DNA from: Kluyvera georgiana ATCC 51603
Lineage (GTDB): Bacteria > Pseudomonadota > Gammaproteobacteria > Enterobacterales > Enterobacteriaceae
Assembly (NCBI RefSeq): GCF_001654985.1
Contig: NZ_LXEU01000037.1
Span: 1-64,000, forward strand
Length of the DNA stretch: 64,000 nt
Direction of reading: 5' to 3'
Shown piece after piece: positions 8,369-16,362 of this stretch. The translations under genes were made by a program, and so were the position numbers. Below the pieces are notes generated by a model that ran no database searches, was not told the origin of the DNA, and saw only the letters and a program-made list of their open reading frames with translations. The first letter of the stretch is position 1. Each line of letters opens with the position of its first letter.

Positions 8369-8892
8369 AATCTGCGCTACTGATGCTGTTGTGTCTGGCG
8401 GTCGCTACGCCATCGGCCGTTGCTGCGGACTGGTTGAGCTGGCGGAAAGTCGGTGACGCGACGCTGACCTGGGGACCGTTCACGGTCTATACCTCCCAGC
8501 TCCGCGCGCCGGACGGGCAATATCACGGGTTAACTCAGGATCAGGCGCTGATCATCACCTACGCCCGGCATATTGACCGGGAGGATCTGGTTAACGCCAC
8601 TCGCGAGCAGTGGCAGGCGCAGGGGATTCTGGCGCGTGAGGCGCAGAGTCAGGTCTGGCTGCGCATGCTGGCGGAATTATGGCCGGACGTCGAGCCGGGT
8701 ACGCAGCTGGCCTTCGTGCTGAACGATAAACAGGGGCAATTCTGGTACCGCGCCTCGGCGGCGCAAACGCGCTTTATGCCGCTGGGGCCACGGCAGTCGG
8801 CGGATTTCAGCCAAAGCTTTCTCGCCATCTGGCTCGATTCGCTTACGCAATACCCGGAGCTGCGTCAGCAGCTCACTGGAGGTCAAAAATGA
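8365..8892 (+). CDS. Chalcone-isomerase-like periplasmic protein
   Basis: A 175-residue protein with a cleavable signal peptide (residues 1 to about 23, ending AVAAD). The mature part (WRKVGDATLTWGPFTVYTSQL ... FSQSFLAIWLDSLTQYPELR) resembles the chalcone isomerase-like fold, whose plant and bacterial relatives bind fatty acids. It probably binds or isomerises an acyl product in the periplasm. It is translationally coupled to both neighbours by 4-bp overlaps. Confidence 0.8.
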   Translation: MKSALLMLLCLAVATPSAVAADWLSWRKVGDATLTWGPFTVYTSQLRAPDGQYHGLTQDQALIITYARHIDREDLVNATREQWQAQGILAREAQSQVWLRMLAELWPDVEPGTQLAFVLNDKQGQFWYRASAAQTRFMPLGPRQSADFSQSFLAIWLDSLTQYPELRQQLTGGQK

Positions 8893-9419
8893 AACGTTTA
8901 CTGGCTTTAAGTCTGCCCTTGATGATGCAACTGACCGGCTGTAGCGCCGACATCGCCGACTACCGCCAGCAGCAACCTCGGCTGGATATTTTCCAGTATT
9001 TCCAGGGGGAAACCCAGGCCTGGGGGATGGTTCAGGATCGCAGCGGCAAACAGCTGCGACGTTTCCACGTGGCTATCAATGGCGACGTGGTGGGCAATAC
9101 CTTAACCCTGAATGAACGGTTTGTTTATGACGATGGCGAGAAGCAGCAGCGGGTGTGGCACATCAGGCGGCTTGGCGACGATCGTTATGAGGGAACCGCC
9201 GGAGATATCGAAGGGGTCGCCAAAGGCCAGGCGGCGGGAAATGCGTTCAACTGGCACTACAGCATGAATGTGAAAGCCAACGGCAAAACCTGGCTACTGC
9301 ATTTTGACGACTGGATGTATCTGCAGGATGGCACCCATCTGTTTAACAAAACCGAGATGAAGAAATTTGGTTTCACCGTCGGTACGGTGACGCTGTTCTT
9401 CTCCCGTAAAGCGCCATAA
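8889..9419 (+). CDS. DUF3833 family lipoprotein
   Basis: A 176-residue protein with a lipoprotein signal (lipobox LTGC, Cys at residue 18). The mature part (DIFQYFQGETQAWGMVQDRSG ... KTWLLHFDDWMYLQDGTHLFNKTEM) is the DUF3833 signature; these lipoproteins have a lipocalin-like beta fold. The residue after Cys is Ser, so export to the outer membrane is expected. This is the last gene of the overlapping chain; the next gene is 13 bases away with its own GAGGAGG ribosome site. Confidence 0.85.
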   Translation: MKRLLALSLPLMMQLTGCSADIADYRQQQPRLDIFQYFQGETQAWGMVQDRSGKQLRRFHVAINGDVVGNTLTLNERFVYDDGEKQQRVWHIRRLGDDRYEGTAGDIEGVAKGQAAGNAFNWHYSMNVKANGKTWLLHFDDWMYLQDGTHLFNKTEMKKFGFTVGTVTLFFSRKAP

Positions 9420-9432
9420 CGAGGAGGACGCC

Positions 9433-10392
9433 ATGAAAACGCAACCGGTGATTGGAATCAGCAGCTGTTTAACCGGCGCGGCCGTGCGCTTCGACGGCGG
9501 CCATAAACGGACGGACTTTGTGATGGACCGGCTGGCGCAGTGGGTCACATTCCGGCCAATTTGCCCGGAGATGGCGATTGGCCTGCCGACCCCCCGCCCG
9601 GCGCTGCGGCTGGTGCAAACTACCGCAGGCGATATCCGCATGCGGTTCAGCCACGCGCCTCATGACGACGTCAGTGAAAAAATGGCCGACTTTAGCGCCG
9701 GGTATCTGGCCGGATTAGGCGAGCTATCCGGTTTTATCGTCTGCGCCAAATCACCCAGCTGCGGTATGGAGCGGGTGCGGCTGTATGACGAGAAGGGCAA
9801 TCGCGGACGTAAAGAAGGGACGGGGCTGTTTACCGCCGCGTTGATGGCGAAGTTCCCGTGGCTGCCGGTTGAGGAAGACGGTCGGCTGCACGATCCGCTG
9901 CTGCGTGAAAACTTCGTTGAGCGGGTCTTCGCGCTGCATGAGCTACAGCAACTGCGTAAAAATGGCCTGACGCGGCGGGCGCTGCTTGATTTTCATAGTC
10001 GCTATAAACTGCAACTGCTGGCGCATCACCAGGCTGGGTATCGGGAGATTGGGCCGTTTGTCGCCTCGCTGCACACGTGGGAGGATCTGGACGCATTCTT
10101 TGAGGCGTACCGCGACAAGCTGATGACCATCCTCAAGAAACCGGCTTCGCGTAAAAACCATACCAACGTGTTGATGCACATCCAGGGCTACTTCCGTAAT
10201 CAGCTCAACACGCGGCAGCGTACGGAGCTGCGGGATGTGATTCTGCATTATCGTGCGGGGGTGCTGCCCATTCTTGCGCCAATGACGCTACTGAAGCACT
10301 ATCTTGCGGAATACCCGGATGGCTATCTGTTGACGCAGAATTATTTCGACCCCTATCCGCAGGACCTGGCGCTGCGTCTGGCGGTGAATTAG
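9433..10392 (+). CDS. DUF523/DUF1722 fusion protein (YbgA-type)
   Basis: A 319-residue protein with an N-terminal DUF523 half (IGISSCLTGAAVRFDGGHK; CAKSPSCGMERVR) and a C-terminal DUF1722 half (RKNHTNVLMHIQGYF; PLTLLKHYLAEYP with Met for the first Leu in this copy). The paired Cys residues of DUF523 may bind a metal or an Fe-S cluster. In E. coli the DUF1722 gene ybgA sits beside the photolyase phrB, which links the family to light or photoproduct responses. No photolyase gene follows here. It probably belongs to the upstream operon, with a 13-base gap. Confidence 0.85.
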   Translation: MKTQPVIGISSCLTGAAVRFDGGHKRTDFVMDRLAQWVTFRPICPEMAIGLPTPRPALRLVQTTAGDIRMRFSHAPHDDVSEKMADFSAGYLAGLGELSGFIVCAKSPSCGMERVRLYDEKGNRGRKEGTGLFTAALMAKFPWLPVEEDGRLHDPLLRENFVERVFALHELQQLRKNGLTRRALLDFHSRYKLQLLAHHQAGYREIGPFVASLHTWEDLDAFFEAYRDKLMTILKKPASRKNHTNVLMHIQGYFRNQLNTRQRTELRDVILHYRAGVLPILAPMTLLKHYLAEYPDGYLLTQNYFDPYPQDLALRLAVN

Positions 10393-10403
10393 CGTTGGGA
10401 GAA

Positions 10404-10430
10404 TCGGCGGCGGTATCTTCCCGCCGCCGA
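10404..10430. repeat. Perfect GC-rich hairpin
   Basis: Arms TCGGCGGCGG and CCGCCGCCGA are a perfect 10-bp stem around TATCTTC. There is no T run, so it is probably a transcript-stabilising or weak terminating hairpin after the DUF1722 gene. Confidence 0.55.
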
Positions 10431-10437
10431 CACCGCG

Positions 10438-10443
10438 TATAAT
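10438..10443 (+). promoter_or_regulatory. -10 element before the DUF1294 gene
   Basis: A perfect TATAAT, about 40 bases before the chosen ATG at 10484. A convincing -35 is not visible because the GC hairpin occupies that place. Confidence 0.4.
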
Positions 10444-10483
10444 GCGGCGTCGACATCGATTAAACAGGACTGCCGTTAATTCT

Positions 10484-10828
10484 ATGAATCTCAACCGCTG
10501 GTGTTATTTGCTGCTGGCCCTCGCGGCGATCGCGAGCCTGTTTACCGCGCATCCTGTGATGATGTGGCTGCTGTTGGCGAACATGCTGACGCTGGTGATT
10601 TACGGGGTCGATAAGATGGCGGCGCGCAAGGACTGGCGAAGAGTGCCTGAAGCGACGTTACTGTTCTTTGGCGTGGTAGGGGGATGGATTGGCGCAATGG
10701 TTGGGCAGCAGGTTTTTCGCCATAAAACCCAAAAGCAGCCCTTTAAAACCTACTTTATGATCAGCGTCATCGTCAGTATCTCAGCCACCATTGCCATCTA
10801 TTATTTCTCTCCGCTCCGCGCTTTTTAA
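10484..10828 (+). CDS. DUF1294 family small membrane protein
   Basis: A 114-residue inner-membrane protein with about four hydrophobic segments (WCYLLLALAAIASLF; MWLLLANMLTLVIY; ATLLFFGVVGGWIGAMVGQ; FMISVIVSISATIAIYYF). The motif GVDKMAARKDWRRVPE followed by LLFFGVVGGWIGA and RHKTQKQPF is typical of DUF1294. In other bacteria this domain is often fused to a cold-shock domain; here it stands alone. The ATG at 10484 gives the usual length. Function unknown. Confidence 0.82.
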   Translation: MNLNRWCYLLLALAAIASLFTAHPVMMWLLLANMLTLVIYGVDKMAARKDWRRVPEATLLFFGVVGGWIGAMVGQQVFRHKTQKQPFKTYFMISVIVSISATIAIYYFSPLRAF

Positions 10829-10844
10829 CCCTCAGCGCATTCTG

Positions 10845-10868
10845 CCCGCGGGCATGCTAACCCGCGGG
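10845..10868 (+). terminator. Hairpin, possible terminator of the DUF1294 gene
   Basis: Two copies of CCCGCGGG (self-complementary, 8 bp) are separated by eight bases. Only AATTATCTCT follows, so termination would be weak. Confidence 0.45.
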
Positions 10869-10880
10869 AATTATCTCTCA

Positions 10881-10909
10881 TTGACACCCTAAATGGGTCA
10901 TTGTATAAA
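10881..10909 (+). promoter_or_regulatory. Sigma-70 promoter of the iron-uptake operon
   Basis: A perfect TTGACA and a TATAAA -10 are exactly 17 bp apart. A candidate Fur box begins eleven bases after the -10. Confidence 0.75.
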
Positions 10910-10919
10910 ACCCCGCCTC

Positions 10920-10938
10920 AGTAATGAGTTTCATTTAC
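10920..10938. promoter_or_regulatory. Candidate Fur box
   Basis: The 19 bases AGTAATGAGTTTCATTTAC match the Fur consensus at 12 positions, including TAATGA and TCATT. The site covers the likely start of transcription of the uptake operon, as expected for iron repression. Confidence 0.5.
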
Positions 10939-10995
10939 ATTAAAAAAAAGACCTCCCGGTTTTCGAGAACCCTGTTGATGAAGGATAGCGTTTAA

Positions 10996-11994
10996 ATGAA
11001 AAAGACCCTCTGTGCGTTAGGCCTGGTGTTAGCGTCGGTCAGCTCTGCTATGGCAACGACCTATCCTCTGACCATTGAAAACTGCGGCTATCAAGAGACG
11101 TTCAGTAAACCGCCGGAGCGCGTTGTGGCGCTGGGGCAAAATACGGTTGAGATTTTGCTGCTGCTCGGCTTGCAAAATAACGTGGTCGCCAGCGCCTTCT
11201 GGCCAACCAAGGTGCTGCCACAGTTGGCAAAGCAGAATGAAAAAATAAAACTGTTGACGGTGGAGATTCCTACGCTTGAATCTATTCTGGCGCAAAACCC
11301 TGATTTTGTTCCGTCACAAAACCCCCTCTTATTAGGCCCGGAAAGTAAAGTGGCTAAACGCGAAGACTTCGCGACCCTCGGCGTAAACAGCTATGTTTCA
11401 CCCGGCATGTGCGCCACCAAAAAAGCCACCGGCGATATGTACGGCAGCCGTCAGCAGCTCTGGGATATGACCTGGCTGTATAAAGAGATTGAAGACTTCG
11501 CCACCATTTTTAATGTGCAGGAGCGGGGCACCGCGCTGGTGGCGGATTTCAAAAAGCGTGAAAATGCGCTGCGCACGGAGTTTAGCAAGAATAAAAAAGA
11601 TCTCTCCTTCGTCTTCTGGTTCTCCAGCGCATCGCCTTCAGCCGATGCCTACGTTGGGGGGAAAAATAGCGCCTCTGGCTTTATTGCCAACGTGCTGGGC
11701 GGTCATAACGCCATTACGTCTGAAACCGAATGGCCGACGGTAAGCTGGGAAAGCATTATCGCGGCGAACCCGGATGTGATTGTGGTCTCCAGCCTCGATC
11801 GCAACCGCTGGGCGCTGGATAACGCAGAAGAAAAAATCAAATTCCTGAGAACCGATCCGGCAGTCAGCCAGCTGGACGCCGTGAAAAAAGGCCATATCGT
11901 GGTGATGGACGGGCAGGCGATGAACCCGACCATCCGCACCCTCTACGGCGCTGAACAAGTGGGCGAGCAGCTCAGAAAACTGGGGCTCAACTGA
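10996..11994 (+). CDS. Iron-siderophore ABC transporter, periplasmic binding protein
   Basis: A 332-residue FecB/BtuF-type binding protein with a signal peptide (residues 1-20, ending SSAMA). PPERVVALGQNTVEILLLLGLQNNVV and WESIIAANPDVIVVSSLDR are typical of ferric-siderophore receptors of this superfamily; the two lobes are joined by a long helix. It should deliver a ferric siderophore, or possibly haem or cobalamin, to the permease encoded next. The gene starts after a strong promoter with a candidate Fur box, and its stop overlaps the permease start. Confidence 0.88.
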   Translation: MKKTLCALGLVLASVSSAMATTYPLTIENCGYQETFSKPPERVVALGQNTVEILLLLGLQNNVVASAFWPTKVLPQLAKQNEKIKLLTVEIPTLESILAQNPDFVPSQNPLLLGPESKVAKREDFATLGVNSYVSPGMCATKKATGDMYGSRQQLWDMTWLYKEIEDFATIFNVQERGTALVADFKKRENALRTEFSKNKKDLSFVFWFSSASPSADAYVGGKNSASGFIANVLGGHNAITSETEWPTVSWESIIAANPDVIVVSSLDRNRWALDNAEEKIKFLRTDPAVSQLDAVKKGHIVVMDGQAMNPTIRTLYGAEQVGEQLRKLGLN

Positions 11995-13031
11995 TGACGG
12001 CTGCCGCTATTGCATCGCGACAGGGGCTGTTTCTGACGACCTCGTGCCTGCTCTCTATCATCTTGTTATTGCTGGTGATTGCGGTTAGCGTCAGCGTGGG
12101 AGAGCTAGCCATCCCGCTGCAAAACGTCTTTTACGCCATCGGTAATAAGATGGGGCTGACCGACGTCCCGCTTAATCGTATCTATGAAAGCGTGATTTGG
12201 GACTTTCGCCTGAGCCGCGCGCTGGTGGCGGCTTGCTGTGGCGCAGGGCTGGCTATCTGCGGCGCGGTATTACAGAGTCTGCTGAAGAATGCGCTGGCGG
12301 AACCCTATGTCCTCGGCGTCTCTGCCGGGGCGTCGACGGGGGCGGTTTCCGTGGTTGTGCTGGGTATCGGCACCGGCGCGGTATCGCTGTCCGCCGGGGC
12401 GTTTGCCGGGGCCTTTGCCGCTTTTGCCTTCGTGGCTTTTCTGACCAACGGTGCCCGTGGGGGGAACGAACGCACTATTCTGGCGGGCGTTGCCGCTTCT
12501 CAGCTGTTCAACGCCATTACCGCTTACACCATCAGCACCTCTGCCAGCGCGCAGCAGGCGCGTGACGTGATGTTCTGGCTGCTGGGCAGTTTTAGCGGCG
12601 TGCGCTGGCCGGAATTCCAGCTGGTGCTGGTGGTCGTGGTGATTGGCCTGGCCGTTTGTTTGTATTATTCCCGGGCGCTCGATGCTTTCACCTTTGGCGA
12701 TGATGCCGCCGCCTCGCTGGGGATTGCTGTCCCTTGGGTGCGCCTCATCCTCTTTACCACCACCGCGCTTATTACCGCGACCATCGTCAGCATGGCCGGC
12801 TCGATTGGCTTCGTTGGGCTGGTGGTTCCTCACGTGATGCGCTTCTTCTTTGGCCCGCTACACCGCACGCTGCTGATTGCCTGCGCGTTAGCCGGAGCGA
12901 TTTTAATGGTGCTGGCGGATATCGCTTCTCGCCTGCTGATTGCGCCGCAAAGCCTGCCGGTAGGCGTGGTGACGGCGCTGGTCGGCGTGCCATTCTTTGC
13001 CATCATTATCTACCGTTCAAGGAATAAGTGA
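11994..13031 (+). CDS. Iron-siderophore ABC transporter, FecCD-family permease
   Basis: A 345-residue permease of the FecCD/BtuC family with about nine or ten membrane helices. The signatures RLSRALVAACCGAGLAICGAVLQSLLKNALAEPYVLGVSAGAS and GSIGFVGLVVPHVMR are very clear. A single permease gene means the channel is a homodimer, like BtuC. It overlaps the binding-protein gene by one base and the ATPase gene by TGATG. Confidence 0.9.
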   Translation: MTAAAIASRQGLFLTTSCLLSIILLLLVIAVSVSVGELAIPLQNVFYAIGNKMGLTDVPLNRIYESVIWDFRLSRALVAACCGAGLAICGAVLQSLLKNALAEPYVLGVSAGASTGAVSVVVLGIGTGAVSLSAGAFAGAFAAFAFVAFLTNGARGGNERTILAGVAASQLFNAITAYTISTSASAQQARDVMFWLLGSFSGVRWPEFQLVLVVVVIGLAVCLYYSRALDAFTFGDDAAASLGIAVPWVRLILFTTTALITATIVSMAGSIGFVGLVVPHVMRFFFGPLHRTLLIACALAGAILMVLADIASRLLIAPQSLPVGVVTALVGVPFFAIIIYRSRNK

Positions 13032-13792
13032 TGAGTATCTGCGCTGAACATATAACCTGGAAGGTCGGTAAAAAGGTCATCGTCAACGACGTTTCGCTAC
13101 AGGTTGCGCGCGGTGAAACCGTGGGGCTGCTTGGCCCTAACGGCTGCGGCAAATCGTCGCTGCTGCGCATTCTTGCGGGCCTGCGTCGCCCGGATGCGGG
13201 CCGCGTGACGCTCGACGGTAAAGACATTGCGAAGATGGCGAAAAAGCAGCTTGCTCGGCGGGTGGCGTTTGTTGAGCAGCACGGTATGACTGAAGCCAAT
13301 ATGCGCGTGCGCGACGTGGTCAAACTGGGACGGATTCCGCATCATACGCCGTTTTCTAACTGGAGCACGCACGATGACGAAACCGTCACCGCGGCGCTGC
13401 AACGCGTCGATATGCTGGATAAAAGCGAGCAGGGGTGGCTGAGTTTGTCCGGCGGGGAGCGGCAGCGTGTGCATATCGCCCGCGCGCTGGCGCAGACACC
13501 GACGGAGATCTTGCTCGATGAACCGACTAATCACCTCGATATTCACCACCAGATGCAGTTAATGCAGCTGATTAGCGAACTGCCCGTCACCAGTATTGTG
13601 GCCATCCACGATCTGAACCACGCGGCGATGTTCTGCGATTCGCTGATCGTGATGCAGAAAGGGCAAATTATCGCCAGCGGAACGCCGCAGGATATTCTCA
13701 GTGAGGAACTGTTGTGGGATGTTTTTCGCGTGAAGACCAAAATTGAGATTTCCCGCTTCCATGGTAAAAAACATATCCACTTTATCGTTTAA
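13031..13792 (+). CDS. Iron-siderophore ABC transporter, ATP-binding protein
   Basis: A 253-residue ATPase that drives the uptake system. Walker A is GPNGCGKSS, the signature is LSGGERQRVHIARAL, Walker B is EILLDEPTNHLD and the switch His is in IVAIHDLNHA. The ATG at 13031 overlaps the permease stop; the GTG at 13028 gives one extra residue and is less likely. The family is that of FepC and FhuC. Confidence 0.9.
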   Translation: MSICAEHITWKVGKKVIVNDVSLQVARGETVGLLGPNGCGKSSLLRILAGLRRPDAGRVTLDGKDIAKMAKKQLARRVAFVEQHGMTEANMRVRDVVKLGRIPHHTPFSNWSTHDDETVTAALQRVDMLDKSEQGWLSLSGGERQRVHIARALAQTPTEILLDEPTNHLDIHHQMQLMQLISELPVTSIVAIHDLNHAAMFCDSLIVMQKGQIIASGTPQDILSEELLWDVFRVKTKIEISRFHGKKHIHFIV

Positions 13793-13806
13793 GGCCGGAT
13801 AATTTC

Positions 13807-15051
13807 ATGCTGCGTTTTCCCCTGCGCCCCGCCACGACGCTCTGGCCGCCCGTATTACTGGGTAGCCAGTTTGTTTTTAATATTGGTTTCTATGCGGTAG
13901 TGCCGTTTCTCGCGATATTTCTGCGCGACGATATGCTGCTTTCCGGCGGGCTGATTGGCCTGATTCTGGGGCTGCGTACTTTCTCACAGCAGGGGATGTT
14001 TATTATCGGTGGGGCGCTCTCCGACCGGTTTGGTGCACGTGCGATTATCCTGATCGGCTGTATTATCCGGGTCGTAGGTTATCTGCTGTTAGCGCTGGGT
14101 CAATCGCTGTGGCCGATTATTCTGGGAGCCTGCCTGACGGGGATCGGCGGGGCGCTGTTTTCACCGTCTATTGAAGCGCTGCTGGCCAAAGCGGGAACAC
14201 AAAGTGAGGCGAGCGGCAAACGCAGCCGGGCGGAGTGGTTCGCGCTGTTTGCGGTCTGCGGTGAGCTCGGTGCCGTCCTCGGGCCTGCCTTGGGCGCGCT
14301 GCTGACGGGCTTTGGTTTTCGCCAGGTTGCGCTGGCGGGGGCAGGGGTATTTGTCATTGCGCTGGTCCTGCTCTCATTCGCTTTGCCCGCCGCGCCGCGC
14401 CGCGCGCAGAAGATCAACATCCTGCCGTGGTGGACGACATTTCGTCAGCCGCGTTTCGTGGCGTTTATTATCGCCTACAGTTCGTGGCTGCTAAGCTATA
14501 ACCAACTCTATCTGGCACTGCCCGTTGAGATCCAGCGCGCGGGCGGCAGTGAAAAAGATCTCGGTCCGCTGTTTATGCTCGCCTCGCTGCTGATTGTGGC
14601 CTTGCAGCTGCCGTTGGCGCGGCTTGCTCATCGCGTGGGGGCCATCCGGATCCTGCCGGTGGGATTTTTGCTGCTCTCCACCGCTTTTGCCAGCGTGGCG
14701 CTGTTCGCCTCGACGCCGCCGGCAGAAGGCTGGCAGCGATTAATTCCATCGATATGCTTTGTGACGCTGCTCACCTTAGGGCAAATGTTGCTGGTGCCGT
14801 CGGCTAAGGATCTGATCCCCCGTTTTGCCACGGAATCGACGCTTGGCGCGCACTATGGCGCGCTTGCCACTGCCGGCGGCGTCGCGGTGCTGGCGGGTAA
14901 TTTAGCGTTTGGCGGGCTGCTTGACGAGGCGTTGACCCCCTCAACGCAGGCCATGTATCCCTGGCTACTGCTGGCGCTGTTTCCGTTGTGTAGCGCCGCG
15001 GCGATGGTGCTGATTTGCCGCTCATTGCTCACGAAAACCCGATTTGGCTAA
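13807..15051 (+). CDS. MFS transporter, DHA1/MdtH-like
   Basis: A 414-residue major facilitator with about twelve helices. The motif between helices 2 and 3 (GGALSDRFGARAIILIG) and FVFNIGFYAVVPFLAIFLRDD place it in the drug/H+ antiporter group close to MdtH. It begins 14 bases after the ATPase gene and probably shares the Fur-type promoter, so it may export a siderophore or its precursor, or release imported chelator. The link to iron is inferred from context only. Confidence 0.82.
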   Translation: MLRFPLRPATTLWPPVLLGSQFVFNIGFYAVVPFLAIFLRDDMLLSGGLIGLILGLRTFSQQGMFIIGGALSDRFGARAIILIGCIIRVVGYLLLALGQSLWPIILGACLTGIGGALFSPSIEALLAKAGTQSEASGKRSRAEWFALFAVCGELGAVLGPALGALLTGFGFRQVALAGAGVFVIALVLLSFALPAAPRRAQKINILPWWTTFRQPRFVAFIIAYSSWLLSYNQLYLALPVEIQRAGGSEKDLGPLFMLASLLIVALQLPLARLAHRVGAIRILPVGFLLLSTAFASVALFASTPPAEGWQRLIPSICFVTLLTLGQMLLVPSAKDLIPRFATESTLGAHYGALATAGGVAVLAGNLAFGGLLDEALTPSTQAMYPWLLLALFPLCSAAAMVLICRSLLTKTRFG

Positions 15052-15145
15052 GGTGGCTGTTTTGGCCTTCGCAGGTGTATTGCTGACAACCGGCTGCACG
15101 GTGGGAAAGAGGGATTCCTCCGCCTACCGCTACGCTTTGCCTTGA
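15044..15145 (+). CDS. Possible very small lipoprotein
   Basis: A 33-residue frame starting at TTG 15044 (or GTG 15053) reads MAKVAVLAFAGVLLTTGC and continues to ...YRYALP. It has a charged start, a hydrophobic core and a clean lipobox TTGC, leaving a 16-residue mature peptide. It overlaps the end of the MFS gene and ends just before the peroxidase gene. No clear ribosome site is visible; coupling to the MFS stop is possible. It may be chance. Confidence 0.3.
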   Translation: MAKVAVLAFAGVLLTTGCTVGKRDSSAYRYALP

Positions 15146-15155
15146 GGATGCTGAT

Positions 15156-15638
15156 ATGAATCGTTTTTATCAACTCACCGCCACTCGCCTGGATGGTCAG
15201 CTCATCCCGATGTCCGACTACGCAGGCAAGCTGGTTCTGGTGGTCAATACCGCCAGCCATTGTGGCTTCACGCCGCAATACGCAGGCCTTGAAGCGCTCT
15301 ATAAGAAGTATGCCGACCAGGGGCTGGTGGTGCTGGGGTTTCCCTGTAACCAGTTTGGTCAGCAGGAACCCGGTAGTGCAGATGACATCTCTCGGACCTG
15401 CTACATCAACTACGGTGTGAGCTTTCCGATGTTTGAGAAAGTGCAAGTCAACGGCGCGGCGGCGCACCCGGTATTCCGTTATCTGAAGGATGCATTGCCC
15501 GGCGTGCTCGGTGGGCGAATCAAGTGGAACTTCACCAAGTTTCTCATTGGCCGCGACGGCAAACCGCTTAAACGTTTTGCGCCGTTGACGACTCCGGAGA
15601 AAATGGAAGCTGCAATTAAGGCCGCGCTTGAAATCTAA
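15156..15638 (+). CDS. Glutathione peroxidase family thiol peroxidase
   Basis: A 160-residue peroxidase with peroxidatic Cys36 (TASHCGFTPQY), Gln66 in GFPCNQFG and the WNFTKFL tryptophan, the usual triad. Cys replaces selenocysteine, and Cys82 (RTCYINYGVSFPMF) can serve as the resolving cysteine, so thioredoxin is the likely reductant. It is shorter than E. coli BtuE (183) and diverged from it. It should remove organic hydroperoxides in the cytoplasm. TTGAGGA precedes the ATG. Confidence 0.9.
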   Translation: MNRFYQLTATRLDGQLIPMSDYAGKLVLVVNTASHCGFTPQYAGLEALYKKYADQGLVVLGFPCNQFGQQEPGSADDISRTCYINYGVSFPMFEKVQVNGAAAHPVFRYLKDALPGVLGGRIKWNFTKFLIGRDGKPLKRFAPLTTPEKMEAAIKAALEI

Positions 15639-15754
15639 ATCCTCCTGTTGGTTGATTTTATTTAAGGAGGCCTGAGAGGGGGCTAAAAAAAGCCAGGGCT
15701 GATACTGTCGATAGAGAGAGCGCTAAAATTGATGCTTATCACATTGACGCGTTC

Positions 15755-15788
15755 TTAAGTGAATTTAACTTAAATCTCTTTCTATACT
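15755..15788 (+). promoter_or_regulatory. Dyad and -10 element before the VOC gene
   Basis: Inverted arms TTAAGT and ACTTAA are seven bases apart (15755-15773), and TATACT follows at 15783-15788. The dyad covers the -35 place, as an operator would. The regulator is unknown. Confidence 0.4.
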
Positions 15789-15821
15789 CTTTATTTGTTC
15801 ATCTCTTCAGAGGAATAAATA

Positions 15822-16187
15822 ATGTTCGATCATGTGAAGTTCGGCGTAAGTGATTACGAAAAAAGTAGAACCTTCTTCCTCAACGCGCTTCAGCCGCTTG
15901 GCGTGAAGCTTATCGATGAAGGCACGCCGGACTACGGTGTTGAAATGAGTTCCGGCAATGTTTCACTTTGCCTGTTCCACACGAATGACAAACCGGCTCC
16001 TCTGCATCTGGCGTTTGTCGCCAAAACCCGGCAGCAAGTTGATGAGTTTTACAATGCTGCTTTGCGTGCGGGCGCCCTGGATAACGGCGCGCCTGGCCTA
16101 CGTTCCTACGGCGAAAACTACTACGCTGCATTCGTCATTGCCCCTGATGGCCATAATATCGAGGCGGTCTGCCATGAGCCGGGCTGA
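15822..16187 (+). CDS. VOC (glyoxalase/dioxygenase-like) family protein
   Basis: A 121-residue two-module VOC protein (MFDHVKFGVSDYEKSRTFFLNALQPLGVK ... NYYAAFVIAPDGHNIEAVCHEP). The final Glu in NIEAVCH is the usual metal ligand position and His4 could be another. Such proteins include lactoylglutathione lyases, but the small size and sequence do not fix a substrate. AGAGGA precedes the start. Confidence 0.85.
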   Translation: MFDHVKFGVSDYEKSRTFFLNALQPLGVKLIDEGTPDYGVEMSSGNVSLCLFHTNDKPAPLHLAFVAKTRQQVDEFYNAALRAGALDNGAPGLRSYGENYYAAFVIAPDGHNIEAVCHEPG

Positions 16188-16304
16188 TTAAGGGGCCAGT
16201 TTAGATATCGGAACTTATTGTACGTTAAGGCTGTTTTTGACCTTTCAGCTTTAGTTGGCCACATCCTTTCAAACCTAAACCCGATATGAAATACAGGTCC
16301 ATCA

Positions 16305-16334
16305 CCAAAAAGAACTCCGCCAGATGACGGAGTT
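16305..16334 (-). terminator. Terminator for the minus-strand orphan genes
   Basis: Arms AACTCCG and CGGAGTT enclose eight bases. Read on the minus strand, CTTTTTGG follows the stem, giving a plausible intrinsic terminator 30 bases past the stop at 16363. Confidence 0.6.
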
Positions 16335-16362
16335 TGGTTGGTCATTAAGAAAGCACGCGTTG

